Part shown: in pieces, positions 44,579-54,165 of the stretch
Position numbering within the stretch: position 1 is the first letter of the stretch
How the letters are laid out: the number at the start of each line of letters is the position of its first letter
Source: Muribaculum sp.
GTDB taxonomy: Bacteria; Bacteroidota; Bacteroidia; Bacteroidales; Muribaculaceae
Length of the DNA: 64,000 bases
Direction of reading: 5' to 3'
Assembly: GCA_023666965.1 (NCBI GenBank)
Contig: JAMPAZ010000001.1
Coordinates: 574,120 to 638,119 of the forward strand
The notes under the pieces: generated by a model
Seen by the model: only the letters and a program-made list of their open reading frames with translations
Databases searched by the model: none
Told to the model about the DNA's origin: nothing
Translations under genes and position numbers: made by a program

Positions 44579-45643
44579 TTAATCAAATATATCGGTACTA
44601 TTCACAATTACAGCATCGAATCTACGTTCAGGACTCAGCAGATTTTGACCGCCACCTAAAATTATATTCTTAATCTCGCTTTTTTGAATACGCGGATGCG
44701 TCAGCTCGGCACAGTGCAAAAATTTCCAAGAACTCTTACCCGGAATAGAAAAGGCCTTATCATTGGCATTTTGATAAGAGTTATTCTTTACAATTCGGAT
44801 ATAGTCAAAAGTGTCATAATCGACATAGTCTTTTAGCATCAGATAGATCCAAATGATTGCTCTTTGAAAACGAGATATTTCAGCCTTCTCGGGATGAATA
44901 TCATTGTAGCACATATGAAGAATAGCTAAATTCGACCAAACAAATATATCTAAACAATCATCTGACAGTTTGCCATCCTTCATTTTCCAAACGGGTTGTA
45001 CCATTAATGGCTTTTGAAGAGCATAAATATACTTAGCTATCTGAAATATCGAGCTTTCAATTTTTTCATAATGGGGTAATACATCCGATTCTTCATTCCA
45101 GTGATTAATCTTAGGCACTAAATTAAGGAACTTACGAAGGATATTTTTCTGTTCATCAGTTTTAAATAATTCACATATACTACATGCTAAAAAGCAAATC
45201 GTCGGAGGTCTAACGACTATTTCACTACTAAAAAACTCCTCGCTTGCGTTTTTCGTTGTGTTGTCAGGAAGAGCCGTTAGTTTTATCTCTAAACCAATCA
45301 AACTCTCGTTGGTATCTCTGTTTATTATTACTAGATCTGTTTTTTCACGATTACCCGTATAAAATTTCTCAAATGCCGAAAATCCGGCTTCGAAATTATA
45401 GTAAGTATCATCCGACAAAGGTGAGATGCCAAACAACCCTTCCCCTGTTATATATGAATGCTTAAATTTATTATTCGAATCAACGCACAAATATACCAAT
45501 GGCATATTCTTACTATCCATATATGCAACAAGTGATGCAGGGAAGGAACTATTGAATATATTCTTGCCCCAATTTTTTGCTTTAGAATAGTCTCTGCTTG
45601 AATGCTTTTGACCAAATAAAGCCGGCTTAATCATCTTATCCAT
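44579..45643 (-). CDS. HindVP-like type II restriction endonuclease
   Basis: The 354-residue protein resembles the HindVP family in its start ('KPALFGQKHSSRDYSKAKNWGKNIFNSSFPASLVAYMDSK'). A PD-(D/E)XK-type site is visible: Asp103 in 'KTDLVII' and Glu119-Ile-Lys121 in 'GLEIKL'. HindV cuts GRCGYC, and its partner is also a C5 methyltransferase, so that site is a reasonable guess but not shown here. Low GC and the tight order R then M, 2 nt apart, indicate a transferred R-M cassette. It has its own promoter. Confidence 0.82.
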   Translation of the reverse strand: MDKMIKPALFGQKHSSRDYSKAKNWGKNIFNSSFPASLVAYMDSKNMPLVYLCVDSNNKFKHSYITGEGLFGISPLSDDTYYNFEAGFSAFEKFYTGNREKTDLVIINRDTNESLIGLEIKLTALPDNTTKNASEEFFSSEIVVRPPTICFLACSICELFKTDEQKNILRKFLNLVPKINHWNEESDVLPHYEKIESSIFQIAKYIYALQKPLMVQPVWKMKDGKLSDDCLDIFVWSNLAILHMCYNDIHPEKAEISRFQRAIIWIYLMLKDYVDYDTFDYIRIVKNNSYQNANDKAFSIPGKSSWKFLHCAELTHPRIQKSEIKNIILGGGQNLLSPERRFDAVIVNSTDIFD

Positions 45644-45684
45644 CTATCTAATGTTTATAACGAGGGTAGTATTACCTCAGAATG

Positions 45685-45715
45685 CAAAAATAGCAAATAA
45701 TTATTTCTAATACAA
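45685..45715 (-). promoter_or_regulatory. Restriction-modification operon promoter
   Basis: On the minus strand a TTG (45713-45715) and TATTTTTG (45685-45692) are separated by 20 bp. An imperfect palindrome (about 45662-45679) lies in the leader, but no controller (C) protein gene is present. Confidence 0.72.
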
Positions 45716-45760
45716 TTTATTATCCAGCATACTAATTAGACACCTCTAATTATATAAAAT

Positions 45761-46696
45761 TTATTTATCGTTTGCCGCATGGATTGCATGTAAGGCTTGG
45801 TCGAGAAGGGGACGCGAGGGGTCGAGACGCACCACGGCAGGGTCGCGCCGAAGCCACGTCAGCTGCTTCTTGGCATAAACCCGGGTGTTCTTGGCAATCC
45901 GCGCAACGGCCACGTCATACGGCATCACACCATCGAAATAGGAGAACATCTCTTTATATCCGACCGTATTAAGCGAATTAAGATGACGGAGCGGATACAC
46001 TCTTCGAGCCTCTTCCTCCAGGCCGGCTTCAATCATAGCATCAACACGACGATTAATCCTATCGAAAAGCTCTTCACGGGGGTAGTCAATCATCATTTTA
46101 AGAACCCGAAACGGGCGCTCCTTCTTAATGCCGGTGCGTAACGACGAATATGGCACCCCGGCCTCGATCGAGACCTCAACGGCATGAACAAGTCGCTTAT
46201 GATTGGCCGGATCCGCATCAGCAAGATAGTCGGGGTCCAGATTGCGAAGCATAGCCCGCACGCCTTCTATACCCTCGCGTTCATACAGTTCCATCGTACT
46301 GCGCCGGACATCTTCGGACACGGTTGGAAGCTCATCCATACCGTTGACCACGGCATCCACATACATCATCGAGCCACCGCACATGACGGCATATCCGCCG
46401 GATTTTACAAAAAGCTCAGGCAACAAGGGCAGCACCTCCTGCTCAAAACGCGATGCGCTGTAGTAGTCGCAAAGCCCCAGCGTTCCGACGAAATGGTGGC
46501 GGACGGCGGCAAGCTGCTCCGGCGAGGGCGCGGCGGTGCCGACAGGTATGCCGCGGTATATCTGACGCGAATCGGCTGAGATGATTTCGCATCTCAGCCG
46601 ACAAGCAAGTTGTATCGATAAGTCGGTCTTACCTGACCCGGTAGGCCCGGTGACCACTATAAGCAACGGTTTTTTGCCAATCGGCAACACCTCCAT
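45761..46696 (-). CDS. miaA: tRNA dimethylallyltransferase
   Basis: MiaA adds a dimethylallyl group to A37 of tRNAs reading UNN codons. The 311-residue protein has the P-loop GPTGSGKT (17-24), 'IISADSRQIYRGIPVGTAAPS' near 35-55, and the C-terminal 'NTRVYAKKQLTWLRRDP' motif. The ATG at 46696 is preferred to the GTG at 46702. It is 16 nt after pepT on the same strand. Confidence 0.96.
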   Translation of the reverse strand: MEVLPIGKKPLLIVVTGPTGSGKTDLSIQLACRLRCEIISADSRQIYRGIPVGTAAPSPEQLAAVRHHFVGTLGLCDYYSASRFEQEVLPLLPELFVKSGGYAVMCGGSMMYVDAVVNGMDELPTVSEDVRRSTMELYEREGIEGVRAMLRNLDPDYLADADPANHKRLVHAVEVSIEAGVPYSSLRTGIKKERPFRVLKMMIDYPREELFDRINRRVDAMIEAGLEEEARRVYPLRHLNSLNTVGYKEMFSYFDGVMPYDVAVARIAKNTRVYAKKQLTWLRRDPAVVRLDPSRPLLDQALHAIHAANDK

Positions 46697-46712
46697 ACAC
46701 ACAGGAAGTCTA

Positions 46713-47933
46713 TTACTTTGAAGCCACTATCTTGGCAATCTCCACAATCACTTCCATGGCCTTCTCCATCGACTTTATGGGCACAAATTCGTAACGTCCA
46801 TGGAAATTAAGTCCTCCGGCAAAAATATTCGGACAAGGCAAGCCTTTGAACGAGAGCTGAGCACCGTCGGTGCCGCCACGGATGGGCACTACGTGCGGAG
46901 TTACGCCCACATTACGCATGGCTTCTTCAGCGATGTCGACGATATACTTTACAGGCTCAATCTTCTCGCGCATGTTATAATACTGATCCTTTATCTCTAT
47001 CTCGGCGCAATTCGGGAACTCGTTGTTGACCTTGCGCACGAGATGTTCGAGTTCCTTTTTACGGCGTTCGAAGCGGTCGCGGTCGTGGTCGCGTATGATG
47101 TATGTGATTGTTGTCTTCTCCACACTTCCTTCAATCGACACAAGGTGATAGAATCCCTCATAACCCTCGGTATGCTCCGGCGTCTCCCAACGTGGAAGCA
47201 TTGCCATAAACTGGTTGGCTATTCGTATGGAGTTTATCATCTTATGCTTGGCATATCCGGGATGGACGTTACGTCCGGCAAAAGTAATTTTAGCCGAAGC
47301 GGCATTAAAGTTCTCATATTCAAGCTCACCTATTTCGCCGCCGTCCATTGTGTATGCCCAATCACAACCGAAACGCTCAACGTCGAATTTATGAGCACCT
47401 TGCCCAATCTCTTCGTCAGGATTGAAGGCCACACGGATCTTTCCATGCTTGATTTCGGGATGCTTCTTCAAATAATCAACAGCGGAAATTATTTCTGCGA
47501 TGCCGGCTTTGTCATCGGCACCGAGCAGAGTATTGCCGTCAGTAACGATTAGAGCCTCTCCCCGATAATGGTCGAGTTCAGGAAATTCGCGGGGCGACAG
47601 CACAATATTTTTCTCTTTATTCAATACGATGTCGTCTCCGGGATAATCTTCGATGATGCGCGGCGAGACATGGCGTCCTGACATGTCGGGCGAAGTGTCT
47701 AAGTGGGCGATAAATCCGATTGTAGGGAGGGGCTTGTCGGTATTAGCCGGCAAGGTAGCCATCAGATAGCCGTTGTCGTCCAAAGATATATCTTCGAGTC
47801 CGAGATTAGACAGCTCGCCTTCCAAATGTTGCGCGAAAGCCATTTGTCCCGGAGTCGACGGCCAAAGATTAGTAAGTTCGTCACTTTGAGTGTCAAACTT
47901 CACATATTGTAAAAATCTATCAACTAAGTTCAT
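46713..47933 (-). CDS. pepT: Peptidase T (tripeptide aminopeptidase)
   Basis: PepT is a cytoplasmic dizinc M20 enzyme that releases the N-terminal residue of tripeptides. The 406-residue protein has His77 and Asp79 in '[14 protein letters not shown]', the bridging Asp140 in '[15 protein letters not shown]', the Glu174-Glu175 pair in '[11 protein letters not shown]', and a C-terminal '[25 protein letters not shown]' segment. Length is normal. It lies between the ExuT-like gene and miaA. Confidence 0.97.
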   Translation of the reverse strand: MNLVDRFLQYVKFDTQSDELTNLWPSTPGQMAFAQHLEGELSNLGLEDISLDDNGYLMATLPANTDKPLPTIGFIAHLDTSPDMSGRHVSPRIIEDYPGDDIVLNKEKNIVLSPREFPELDHYRGEALIVTDGNTLLGADDKAGIAEIISAVDYLKKHPEIKHGKIRVAFNPDEEIGQGAHKFDVERFGCDWAYTMDGGEIGELEYENFNAASAKITFAGRNVHPGYAKHKMINSIRIANQFMAMLPRWETPEHTEGYEGFYHLVSIEGSVEKTTITYIIRDHDRDRFERRKKELEHLVRKVNNEFPNCAEIEIKDQYYNMREKIEPVKYIVDIAEEAMRNVGVTPHVVPIRGGTDGAQLSFKGLPCPNIFAGGLNFHGRYEFVPIKSMEKAMEVIVEIAKIVASK

Positions 47934-48052
47934 CGTAAATCAAAATTTAACTTGTTAATACATGGTGATTCGTAAAGTTAAAAATTATTTTTCATAACGG
48001 CAAATAAAAAAATTATTGCACCGACTTCGTCCATTGAAAGCTACTTGAAAAC

Positions 48053-49513
48053 CTATATTTCTATCTTTTTATATTTCGGGACGAGCAGCTTTATCACACA
48101 CCAGGCCAACAAATAAGACACGGCGCATACACTGAACACAATCATGTAACCCGCCGGCTTACCCGTAAAGGAGAAGAAAGAAAATGCTTCGCCCATTTTT
48201 GCAGAATAGTCAAAAAGCATTCCCGACCCCTGATTGATTATATACGAACTGAGACCGCCGGCCATGGTGCCGATCCCTACAATGGTAGCCACTGTAGAGG
48301 TCGGGAACATGTCGCCGATGGTGGAATACAGGTTTGCGCTCCAAGCCTGATGAGCGGCTCCTGCAAGACCTATGATTATCGCCGGCCACCAGGGGGAAAG
48401 CACACCCAAAGGCTGCGCGAAAAGAGCCAATATCGGCACGAATGCAAAAATCAGCATTGCCCGCATTCGTCCTGCGTAAGGATTCATACCCTTCTTCTCC
48501 ACGAAGAGTTTAGGCAAGTAGCCCCCGCCGATAGACAACACCGTCACTATAAGGTAAAGCGTGAATATCAGAGCTTGCCCCATCGGGGTGTATGATGCAT
48601 AGCCGAACTGGTCGGAGAAGTATGCCGGAGCCCAGAACAGGAAAAACCACCAGACACCGTCGGTCAGAGCCTTACCGGATATAAAAGCCCATGTCTGACG
48701 GAAGCCGAAGCAACGCCAAAAAGGCAGTGTCTTTGTATCCTGCGACTTAATCTCGACAGGGGTCTCGCCGGCTTCATCCTGACGGATATAATCGAGTTCA
48801 GCTTTGCTGACATATTTGGAATCTTGCGGAGCTGAGAACATGTTGTTCCAAAATCCCATCCAGACAAATCCCAGCGCACCGATAATCAAAAATGCCATTT
48901 CCCACCCCCACAGTTTAGCCAACAAGGGAATGCACAAGGGAGCGGCAAGCGCACCTACCGATGCCCCGGAGTTAAATACCGCCGTAGCGAAAGCACGGTC
49001 CTTTTTAGGGAAATATAATGCCGTCACTTTTATTGCGGCAGGAAAATTTCCCGACTCTCCCATAGCAAGGAGAGCTCGACATCCGAGAAACAGCCAGACG
49101 CTCACCGACGCCACCGCGAGCGCAAGTGCCGATCCGGCCTGCACGTCGTAGAGCATCTCGACAGAAGAAAGGCCTTCGATTTTCATAGTGGCCCATCCGC
49201 AACCGGCATGTAGACATGCGGCAACCGACCAGACAAATATCGCCCAAAGGTAGCCCTTTTTAGACCCCATCCAGTCTATGAATTTGCCGGCGAAAAGGCT
49301 TATCGCGGCATAAAAGAGCGAAAAGAAACCGGTAATGGCACCGTAGTCAGAGTCGGACCAATGAAACTCCGGAGCTATGAAATCTTTCCAGGTAAGCGAC
49401 AGCACCTGACGGTCAAGATAATTGATCGTGGTTGCAAAAAACAGGAGGGAGCATATCACCCATCGCCAGTTAGTTGTCCTGGCCTCCAACGCTATTTCTG
49501 TGTTACTATTCAT
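48053..49513 (-). CDS. ExuT-like hexuronate transporter (MFS)
   Basis: The 486-residue protein has 12 membrane segments of the anion:cation symporter branch of the MFS. Marks are 'FFATTINYLDRQVLSLTWKDF' near the start, 'GFFSLFYAAISLFAGKFIDWMGSKKGY', and 'LLAMGESGNFPAAIKVTALYFPKKDRAFATAVFNSGASVGAL'. An insert of about 50 residues between the second and third helix pairs ('WATMKIEGLSSVEMLYDVQAGS') is unusual. With uxuA directly upstream it likely imports glucuronate, galacturonate or a similar acid. The ATG at 49513 was chosen over a TTG at 49546 that overlaps uxuA. Confidence 0.88.
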   Translation of the reverse strand: MNSNTEIALEARTTNWRWVICSLLFFATTINYLDRQVLSLTWKDFIAPEFHWSDSDYGAITGFFSLFYAAISLFAGKFIDWMGSKKGYLWAIFVWSVAACLHAGCGWATMKIEGLSSVEMLYDVQAGSALALAVASVSVWLFLGCRALLAMGESGNFPAAIKVTALYFPKKDRAFATAVFNSGASVGALAAPLCIPLLAKLWGWEMAFLIIGALGFVWMGFWNNMFSAPQDSKYVSKAELDYIRQDEAGETPVEIKSQDTKTLPFWRCFGFRQTWAFISGKALTDGVWWFFLFWAPAYFSDQFGYASYTPMGQALIFTLYLIVTVLSIGGGYLPKLFVEKKGMNPYAGRMRAMLIFAFVPILALFAQPLGVLSPWWPAIIIGLAGAAHQAWSANLYSTIGDMFPTSTVATIVGIGTMAGGLSSYIINQGSGMLFDYSAKMGEAFSFFSFTGKPAGYMIVFSVCAVSYLLAWCVIKLLVPKYKKIEI

Positions 49514-49526
49514 GGTGTCAGAGGTA

Positions 49527-50693
49527 TTATTGTTTTTCAGAATCAACTGTGGCCATTATTCCGCTTACCATTCCGAGGGCAAGCATACGCCCGTGGAACG
49601 AATAGCCGGCATTGTACCCCATCTTCTCGTCACTGAGCATCAGCGGCGCGTGGTCAACCCTCATCGGCACGTCGGGACGACGGGTCTGGAATGTGCGCAC
49701 GACATCAATCAAGCGCGGGTCGAGATGGCTCGCCTCCTTAAAATCGCCGTTCGGCATGACGTTGCAGATACGGGCATGAACAAAGTGCGTATGATCGGCA
49801 TACTTCTTTGCCAAAGCGGGGACATCGTTGTGCGAACCGGCGCTTAGCGAACCGGCACAAAACGTCAATCCGTTGTGAGGATTGGGGACTGCATCCAGAA
49901 AAGCCTGAATATCGGCATCGGATGTCACGATTCGAGGCAGTCCGAGAATAGCCATTGGGGGGTCGTCGGGATGAACGCACATGTTAATGTCGTATTCATC
50001 GCATACAGGCATTATGGCATTAAGAAAATATGCCATGTTGCCTCGCAACTTATCGGCATCGATTCCCTTGTATAAGTCAAGCAGATTGCGGAACTTCTCG
50101 ACCGGATTAAGGTCATTTTCCGAGATATTTCCATTGACAAAACCCTGCGTCTTAACAATGATGGTTTCGACAAGCCGCTCTTCGGCTTCGTCGTCCATTA
50201 GGGGAGCCACCTCATCGTTCATGCGTCGAAGCGTTGCTTCGTCGTAGTCTTTATCGGCTCCCGGACGTTTCAGTATGTTAATGTCGAAATAGGCAAATTC
50301 AGCACGGTTGAAATATAGATTGCTCGTGCCGTCGGCGTTAGGATATTCCAATTCGGTACGTGCCCAATCGAGGACGGGCATAAAGTTGTAGCATATTGTC
50401 TTAACGCCGGCCTTCCCCAAATTAGCGAGGCTGACTTTATACTTCTCAATCAAGTCGTCGCGGTCCGGACCACCGTATTTTATGGATTCACTGACCGGAA
50501 GGCTTTCCACCACCGACCATCTCAGCCCGTGGCTTTCTATAAAGACCCTCATTTTATTGACTTCTTCCATGCTCCAGACTTCTCCGTTGGGAATATGGTG
50601 CAAGGCCGTCACTATACCCTCTACGCCTATCTGCCGGAGCATATCGAGAGTTATCTTATCGCCGGGTCCGAACCAACGCCATGTTTTTTCCAT
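49527..50693 (-). CDS. uxuA: Mannonate dehydratase
   Basis: UxuA removes water from D-mannonate to give 2-keto-3-deoxygluconate (KDG). The 388-residue protein is a TIM-barrel enzyme with the UxuA start 'MEKTWRWFGPGDKITLDMLRQIGVEGIVTALHHIPNGEVW'. The metal site is 'MCVHPDDPPMAILGLPRIV' near 238-256, 'LTFCAGSLSAG' and 'FVHARNC'-like 'FVHARICNV', ending 'MRVDHAPLM'. It is 13 nt before the ExuT-like gene and diverges from the SDR-EIIC-KdgK-Eda operon, which takes its product further. Confidence 0.96.
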   Translation of the reverse strand: MEKTWRWFGPGDKITLDMLRQIGVEGIVTALHHIPNGEVWSMEEVNKMRVFIESHGLRWSVVESLPVSESIKYGGPDRDDLIEKYKVSLANLGKAGVKTICYNFMPVLDWARTELEYPNADGTSNLYFNRAEFAYFDINILKRPGADKDYDEATLRRMNDEVAPLMDDEAEERLVETIIVKTQGFVNGNISENDLNPVEKFRNLLDLYKGIDADKLRGNMAYFLNAIMPVCDEYDINMCVHPDDPPMAILGLPRIVTSDADIQAFLDAVPNPHNGLTFCAGSLSAGSHNDVPALAKKYADHTHFVHARICNVMPNGDFKEASHLDPRLIDVVRTFQTRRPDVPMRVDHAPLMLSDEKMGYNAGYSFHGRMLALGMVSGIMATVDSEKQ

Positions 50694-50741
50694 ACAAACT
50701 TCTTGGTTTATTTTTTCATCAGTTTAAATCAGTTATTAGTG

Positions 50742-50773
50742 CAAATATACTGAATTGCCTATGAATTAGCAAA
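50742..50773 (-). promoter_or_regulatory. uxuA operon promoter
   Basis: On the minus strand TTTG (50770-50773) and TATATTTG (50742-50749) are separated by 20 bp. The half-sites TGCCTA (50756-50761) and TAGGCA (50795-50800) form a loose inverted repeat overlapping the spacer and may be an operator shared with the divergent promoter. Confidence 0.75.
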
Positions 50774-50820
50774 AATTCAGGAAAAAGTTCAATTTAGGCA
50801 GAGTCAATTCTCGGAATAAT

Positions 50821-50851
50821 TTTGCAAAAAACAACTTATTACATAAATTTG
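50821..50851 (+). promoter_or_regulatory. Promoter of the SDR-EIIC-kdgK-eda operon
   Basis: TTTG (50821-50824) and TAAATTTG (50844-50851) are separated by 19 bp. The leader before the SDR ATG would be about 57 nt. Confidence 0.75.
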
Positions 50852-50914
50852 CATAAAATAATCGCGACAACCAAAGTGAGCCAATCAGATAACCTATAAA
50901 TAATATCTATAGAC

Positions 50915-51709
50915 ATGGTAAATTTTTCACTTCAGGGCAAAGTGGCCCTCGTAACCGGCGGCGTATACGGTATCGGATTCGCAATCGCCAAGGCACTGCA
51001 TGAGGCAGGAGCAAAAATAGTGTACAACAGCAATACCCAAGAAGCATTGGATATGGGTGCCGCCAACTATAAAGAGGCAGGAATCGACGCCAAAGCATAT
51101 ATGTGCGATGTTACAGACGAAGGTGCTGTCCGCGCTATGGTTGCAGACATCGAGAAGGAGTTGGGCGGCGTTGACATCCTGGTCAACAACGCCGGTATAA
51201 TCAAACGCATTCCCATGGACGAGATGGCAGTCGAGGACTTCCGCAAAGTCGTTGACATTGACCTTGTGGCTCCTTTCATCTGTGCAAAAGCCGTAATTCC
51301 CGGAATGATTAAGAAAGGTCATGGTAAAATCATCAATATTTGTTCAATGATGAGCGAGCTCGGACGCGAGACAGTCAGCGCATACGCCGCTGCCAAGGGC
51401 GGTCTTAAGATGTTGACACGCAACATCTGCTCTGAATACGGTGCAGCAAACATCCAGTGCAACGGTATCGGTCCGGGCTACATAGCCACTCCTCAGACAG
51501 CTCCGTTGCGCGAAATCCAACCCGACGGTTCACGTCACCCGTTTGACCAATTTATCATTGCCAAGACTCCCGCAGGCCGTTGGGGCACTCCGGAAGATTT
51601 GATGGGTCCGGCCGTCTTCCTCGCGTCGGAAGCCTCCGACTTTGTAAACGGGCATGTCCTCTATGTCGACGGAGGTATTCTCGCCTATATAGGTAAACAG
51701 CCCAAATAA
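50915..51709 (+). CDS. Short-chain dehydrogenase (gluconate 5-dehydrogenase/KduD-like)
   Basis: The 264-residue protein is a classical SDR: TGGVYGIG (14-21) binds the cofactor, NNAG is at 91-94, and the catalytic set is Ser144, Tyr157 and Lys161 ('SAYAAAKGG'). The closest named types are gluconate 5-dehydrogenase and KduD. In this locus there is no UxuB fructuronate reductase, so the SDR could fill that step (fructuronate to mannonate) or oxidise/reduce a ketogluconate. Its stop overlaps the EIIC start by one base. Confidence 0.88.
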   Translation: MVNFSLQGKVALVTGGVYGIGFAIAKALHEAGAKIVYNSNTQEALDMGAANYKEAGIDAKAYMCDVTDEGAVRAMVADIEKELGGVDILVNNAGIIKRIPMDEMAVEDFRKVVDIDLVAPFICAKAVIPGMIKKGHGKIINICSMMSELGRETVSAYAAAKGGLKMLTRNICSEYGAANIQCNGIGPGYIATPQTAPLREIQPDGSRHPFDQFIIAKTPAGRWGTPEDLMGPAVFLASEASDFVNGHVLYVDGGILAYIGKQPK

Positions 51710-53130
51710 TGGAACAAATCTTTTCCTATATAATCGGACTCGGAGCGGCGGTGATGATGCCCGTCATCTTCACCGTGCTCGGAGTCTGCATAGGCATAAA
51801 GTTCGGTGATGCCCTTAAAAGCGGACTAAAGGTCGGCGTGGGATTCATCGGACTTTCCATTGTGACGGCGCTCCTCACCTCGGCCCTCGGCCCGGCTCTC
51901 AACACAGTAGTAGAAATCTACGACCTACAGCTGAGGGTGTTCGACATGGGGTGGCCGGCAGCCGCGGCGGTGGCCTATAATACCGCCGTTGGAGCGTTTA
52001 TCATCCCGGTTTGTCTTGGAGTCAATATACTCATGCTGCTCACCAAGACCACAAGGACAGTGAATATTGATTTGTGGAACTATTGGCATTTCGCTTTCAT
52101 CGGAGCTGTAATATATTTTGCCACAGAGTCTTTGGCATGGGGATTTTTCGGTGCCATCATCTGCTATATCGTGACTCTGATACTGGCCGACATGACGGCA
52201 AAAAAGTTTCAGACCTACTATAAGGATATGGACGGCATCTCGATTCCGCAACCGTTCTGCGCCGGATTCGTGCCGTTTGCATGGATTATCAACATGGGTC
52301 TCGACAAGATTCCCGGAATGCAGAAATTGGAAATAGATGCCGAAGGTCTGAAAAAGAAATTCGGACTTCTTGGGGAGCCACTGTTCCTTGGAGTCGTAGT
52401 CGGAGTGGTAATCGGTTGCCTGACATGCAAATCATGGGGCGAAATTGTGGATCAAATTCCTTATATTCTCGGACTTGGAATCAAGATGGGAGCCGTGATG
52501 GAACTCATCCCTCGAGTGACCGTGCTATTCATTGAGGGACTAAAACCAATCTCCGACGCTACACGAAGCCTAATAGCCCGCAAATTTAAGGGAGCAGACG
52601 GCTTGAACATCGGTATGTCGCCGGCGCTTGTCATCGGACATCCTACGACACTCGTCGTGTCGCTGTTGCTTATTCCCGTCACTTTGTTCCTGGCCGTGGT
52701 ACTTCCCGGCAATCAATTCCTCCCCCTCGCATCGCTTGCCGGAATGTTCTACCTGTTTCCACTGGTGCTCCCCTTCACCAAAGGAAATGTCTTGAAGACA
52801 TTCATCATCGGCCTCGTAGTCATTGTGGCCGGACTTTATATGGTCACTAATATAGCGCCAGCCTTTACGCTCGCAGCCTATGACGTTTATTCAGTCACGG
52901 GCGACGCCGCCGTCGCCATTCCTCAAGGTTTTGAAGGAGGTTCGCTCGACTTTGCGTCGTCACCGCTGGCCTGGGTTCTGTATCAATGCACTGTCAATCT
53001 GCGATATGTAGGAGCTACACTGCTCGTGCTGATTACCTGTGGCATGATGTGGTGGAACAGGGTGCATATCCTGCGCAACCAAAAAGCGATGATAGAAGCA
53101 AATTCCACTAAAATTCAAGAAACTGAATAG
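51709..53130 (+). CDS. PTS EIIC-like permease (galactitol family), orphan
   Basis: The 473-residue protein has about 11-12 hydrophobic segments and matches the GatC/SgcC-type EIIC family. Marks are the start 'IFSYIIGLGAAVMMPVIFTVLGVCIGIKFGDALKSGLKVGVGFIGL', the 'FDMGWPAAAAVAYNTAVGAFIIP' segment, and 'LIGHPTT'-like 'VIGHPTTLVVSLLLIPV'. In the PTS, EIIC needs EIIA, EIIB, HPr and EI for phosphorylating uptake; none is here, and Bacteroidetes generally lack a sugar PTS. It may work as a non-phosphorylating transporter for a keto acid sugar, in keeping with the kinase downstream. Confidence 0.87.
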   Translation: MEQIFSYIIGLGAAVMMPVIFTVLGVCIGIKFGDALKSGLKVGVGFIGLSIVTALLTSALGPALNTVVEIYDLQLRVFDMGWPAAAAVAYNTAVGAFIIPVCLGVNILMLLTKTTRTVNIDLWNYWHFAFIGAVIYFATESLAWGFFGAIICYIVTLILADMTAKKFQTYYKDMDGISIPQPFCAGFVPFAWIINMGLDKIPGMQKLEIDAEGLKKKFGLLGEPLFLGVVVGVVIGCLTCKSWGEIVDQIPYILGLGIKMGAVMELIPRVTVLFIEGLKPISDATRSLIARKFKGADGLNIGMSPALVIGHPTTLVVSLLLIPVTLFLAVVLPGNQFLPLASLAGMFYLFPLVLPFTKGNVLKTFIIGLVVIVAGLYMVTNIAPAFTLAAYDVYSVTGDAAVAIPQGFEGGSLDFASSPLAWVLYQCTVNLRYVGATLLVLITCGMMWWNRVHILRNQKAMIEANSTKIQETE

Positions 53131-53142
53131 TGTATAGCTAAA

Positions 53143-54165
53143 ATGAGTAAGATAATCACTTTAGGCGAGATTATGCTCCGCCTATCCCCAGCCGGATGCC
53201 ACCGATTCATTCAAGTCGACTCTTTTGATGTCATCTGGGGTGGCGGAGAGGCCAACGTGGCCGTTAGCTGCGCCAATTATGGGCACGATGCTTACTTCGT
53301 GTCAAAACTTCCAAAACATGAAATCGGGCAAGCCGCCCTCAATGCGCTTCGTCGTTATGGCGTCCACACCGACCACATAGCTCGCGGGGGCAATCGCGTC
53401 GGCATATATTACTGCGAGACAGGAGCTTCAATGCGTCCGTCCAAAGTAATCTATGACCGCGCAGGCTCTTCTATTGCCGAAGCCGATCCTACTGACTTTG
53501 ATTTCGACGCGATAATGGAGGGAGCCGATTGGTTTCACTGGAGCGGCATCACTCCTGCCATAAGCGACAAGGCCGCTGAATTGACCCGCCTCGCCTGTGA
53601 AGCGGCAAAGCGCAACGGCGTAACCGTCTCCGTAGACCTAAACTTCCGCAAGAAATTGTGGACCAAGGAGAAAGCCCAATCCATCATGCGGCCATTGATG
53701 AAGTATGTCGATGTCTGTATCGGAAACGAAGAAGACGCAGAACTCTGTCTGGGATTCAAGCCTGATGCCGACGTAGAAAGCGGCAACACCGATGCCGAAG
53801 GCTACAAAGGTATTTTTGCCGCCATGATGAATGAGTTCGGCTTCAAGTACGTCGTGTCGACTCTTCGCGAATCGTTCTCCGCCACCCATAACGGATGGAA
53901 AGCAATGATATACGACGGGAAAGAGTTCTATCAGAGCAAACGCTACGATATAAATCCAATCATCGACCGCGTAGGTGGCGGCGACAGCTTCTCCGGGGGT
54001 CTTATCCACGGATTGCTGACTAAACCCACTCAGGGCGAGGCACTGGAATTTGCCGTAGCCGCATCAGCACTAAAACAGACAATTAACGGCGACTTTAACC
54101 TTGTTACCGCAGAGGAAGTGGAAGCACTTGCCGGCGGCAGCGCTAACGGACGAGTACAAAGATAA
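53143..54165 (+). CDS. kdgK: 2-keto-3-deoxygluconate kinase (PfkB family)
   Basis: KdgK phosphorylates KDG to KDPG. The 340-residue protein has the ribokinase fold: '[40 protein letters not shown]' (8-47) and GGGD (278-281) with catalytic base Asp281 in '[17 protein letters not shown]'. Its place between a transporter and the KDPG aldolase supports KDG as substrate. Its stop overlaps the aldolase ATG by one base. Confidence 0.92.
   Translation: MSKIITLGEIMLRLSPAGCHRFIQVDSFDVIWGGGEANVAVSCANYGHDAYFVSKLPKHEIGQAALNALRRYGVHTDHIARGGNRVGIYYCETGASMRPSKVIYDRAGSSIAEADPTDFDFDAIMEGADWFHWSGITPAISDKAAELTRLACEAAKRNGVTVSVDLNFRKKLWTKEKAQSIMRPLMKYVDVCIGNEEDAELCLGFKPDADVESGNTDAEGYKGIFAAMMNEFGFKYVVSTLRESFSATHNGWKAMIYDGKEFYQSKRYDINPIIDRVGGGDSFSGGLIHGLLTKPTQGEALEFAVAASALKQTINGDFNLVTAEEVEALAGGSANGRVQR

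Noticed and set aside
46800-47552. A 250-codon plus-strand frame
   Set aside because: It is entirely antisense to pepT, which is complete with all catalytic residues.
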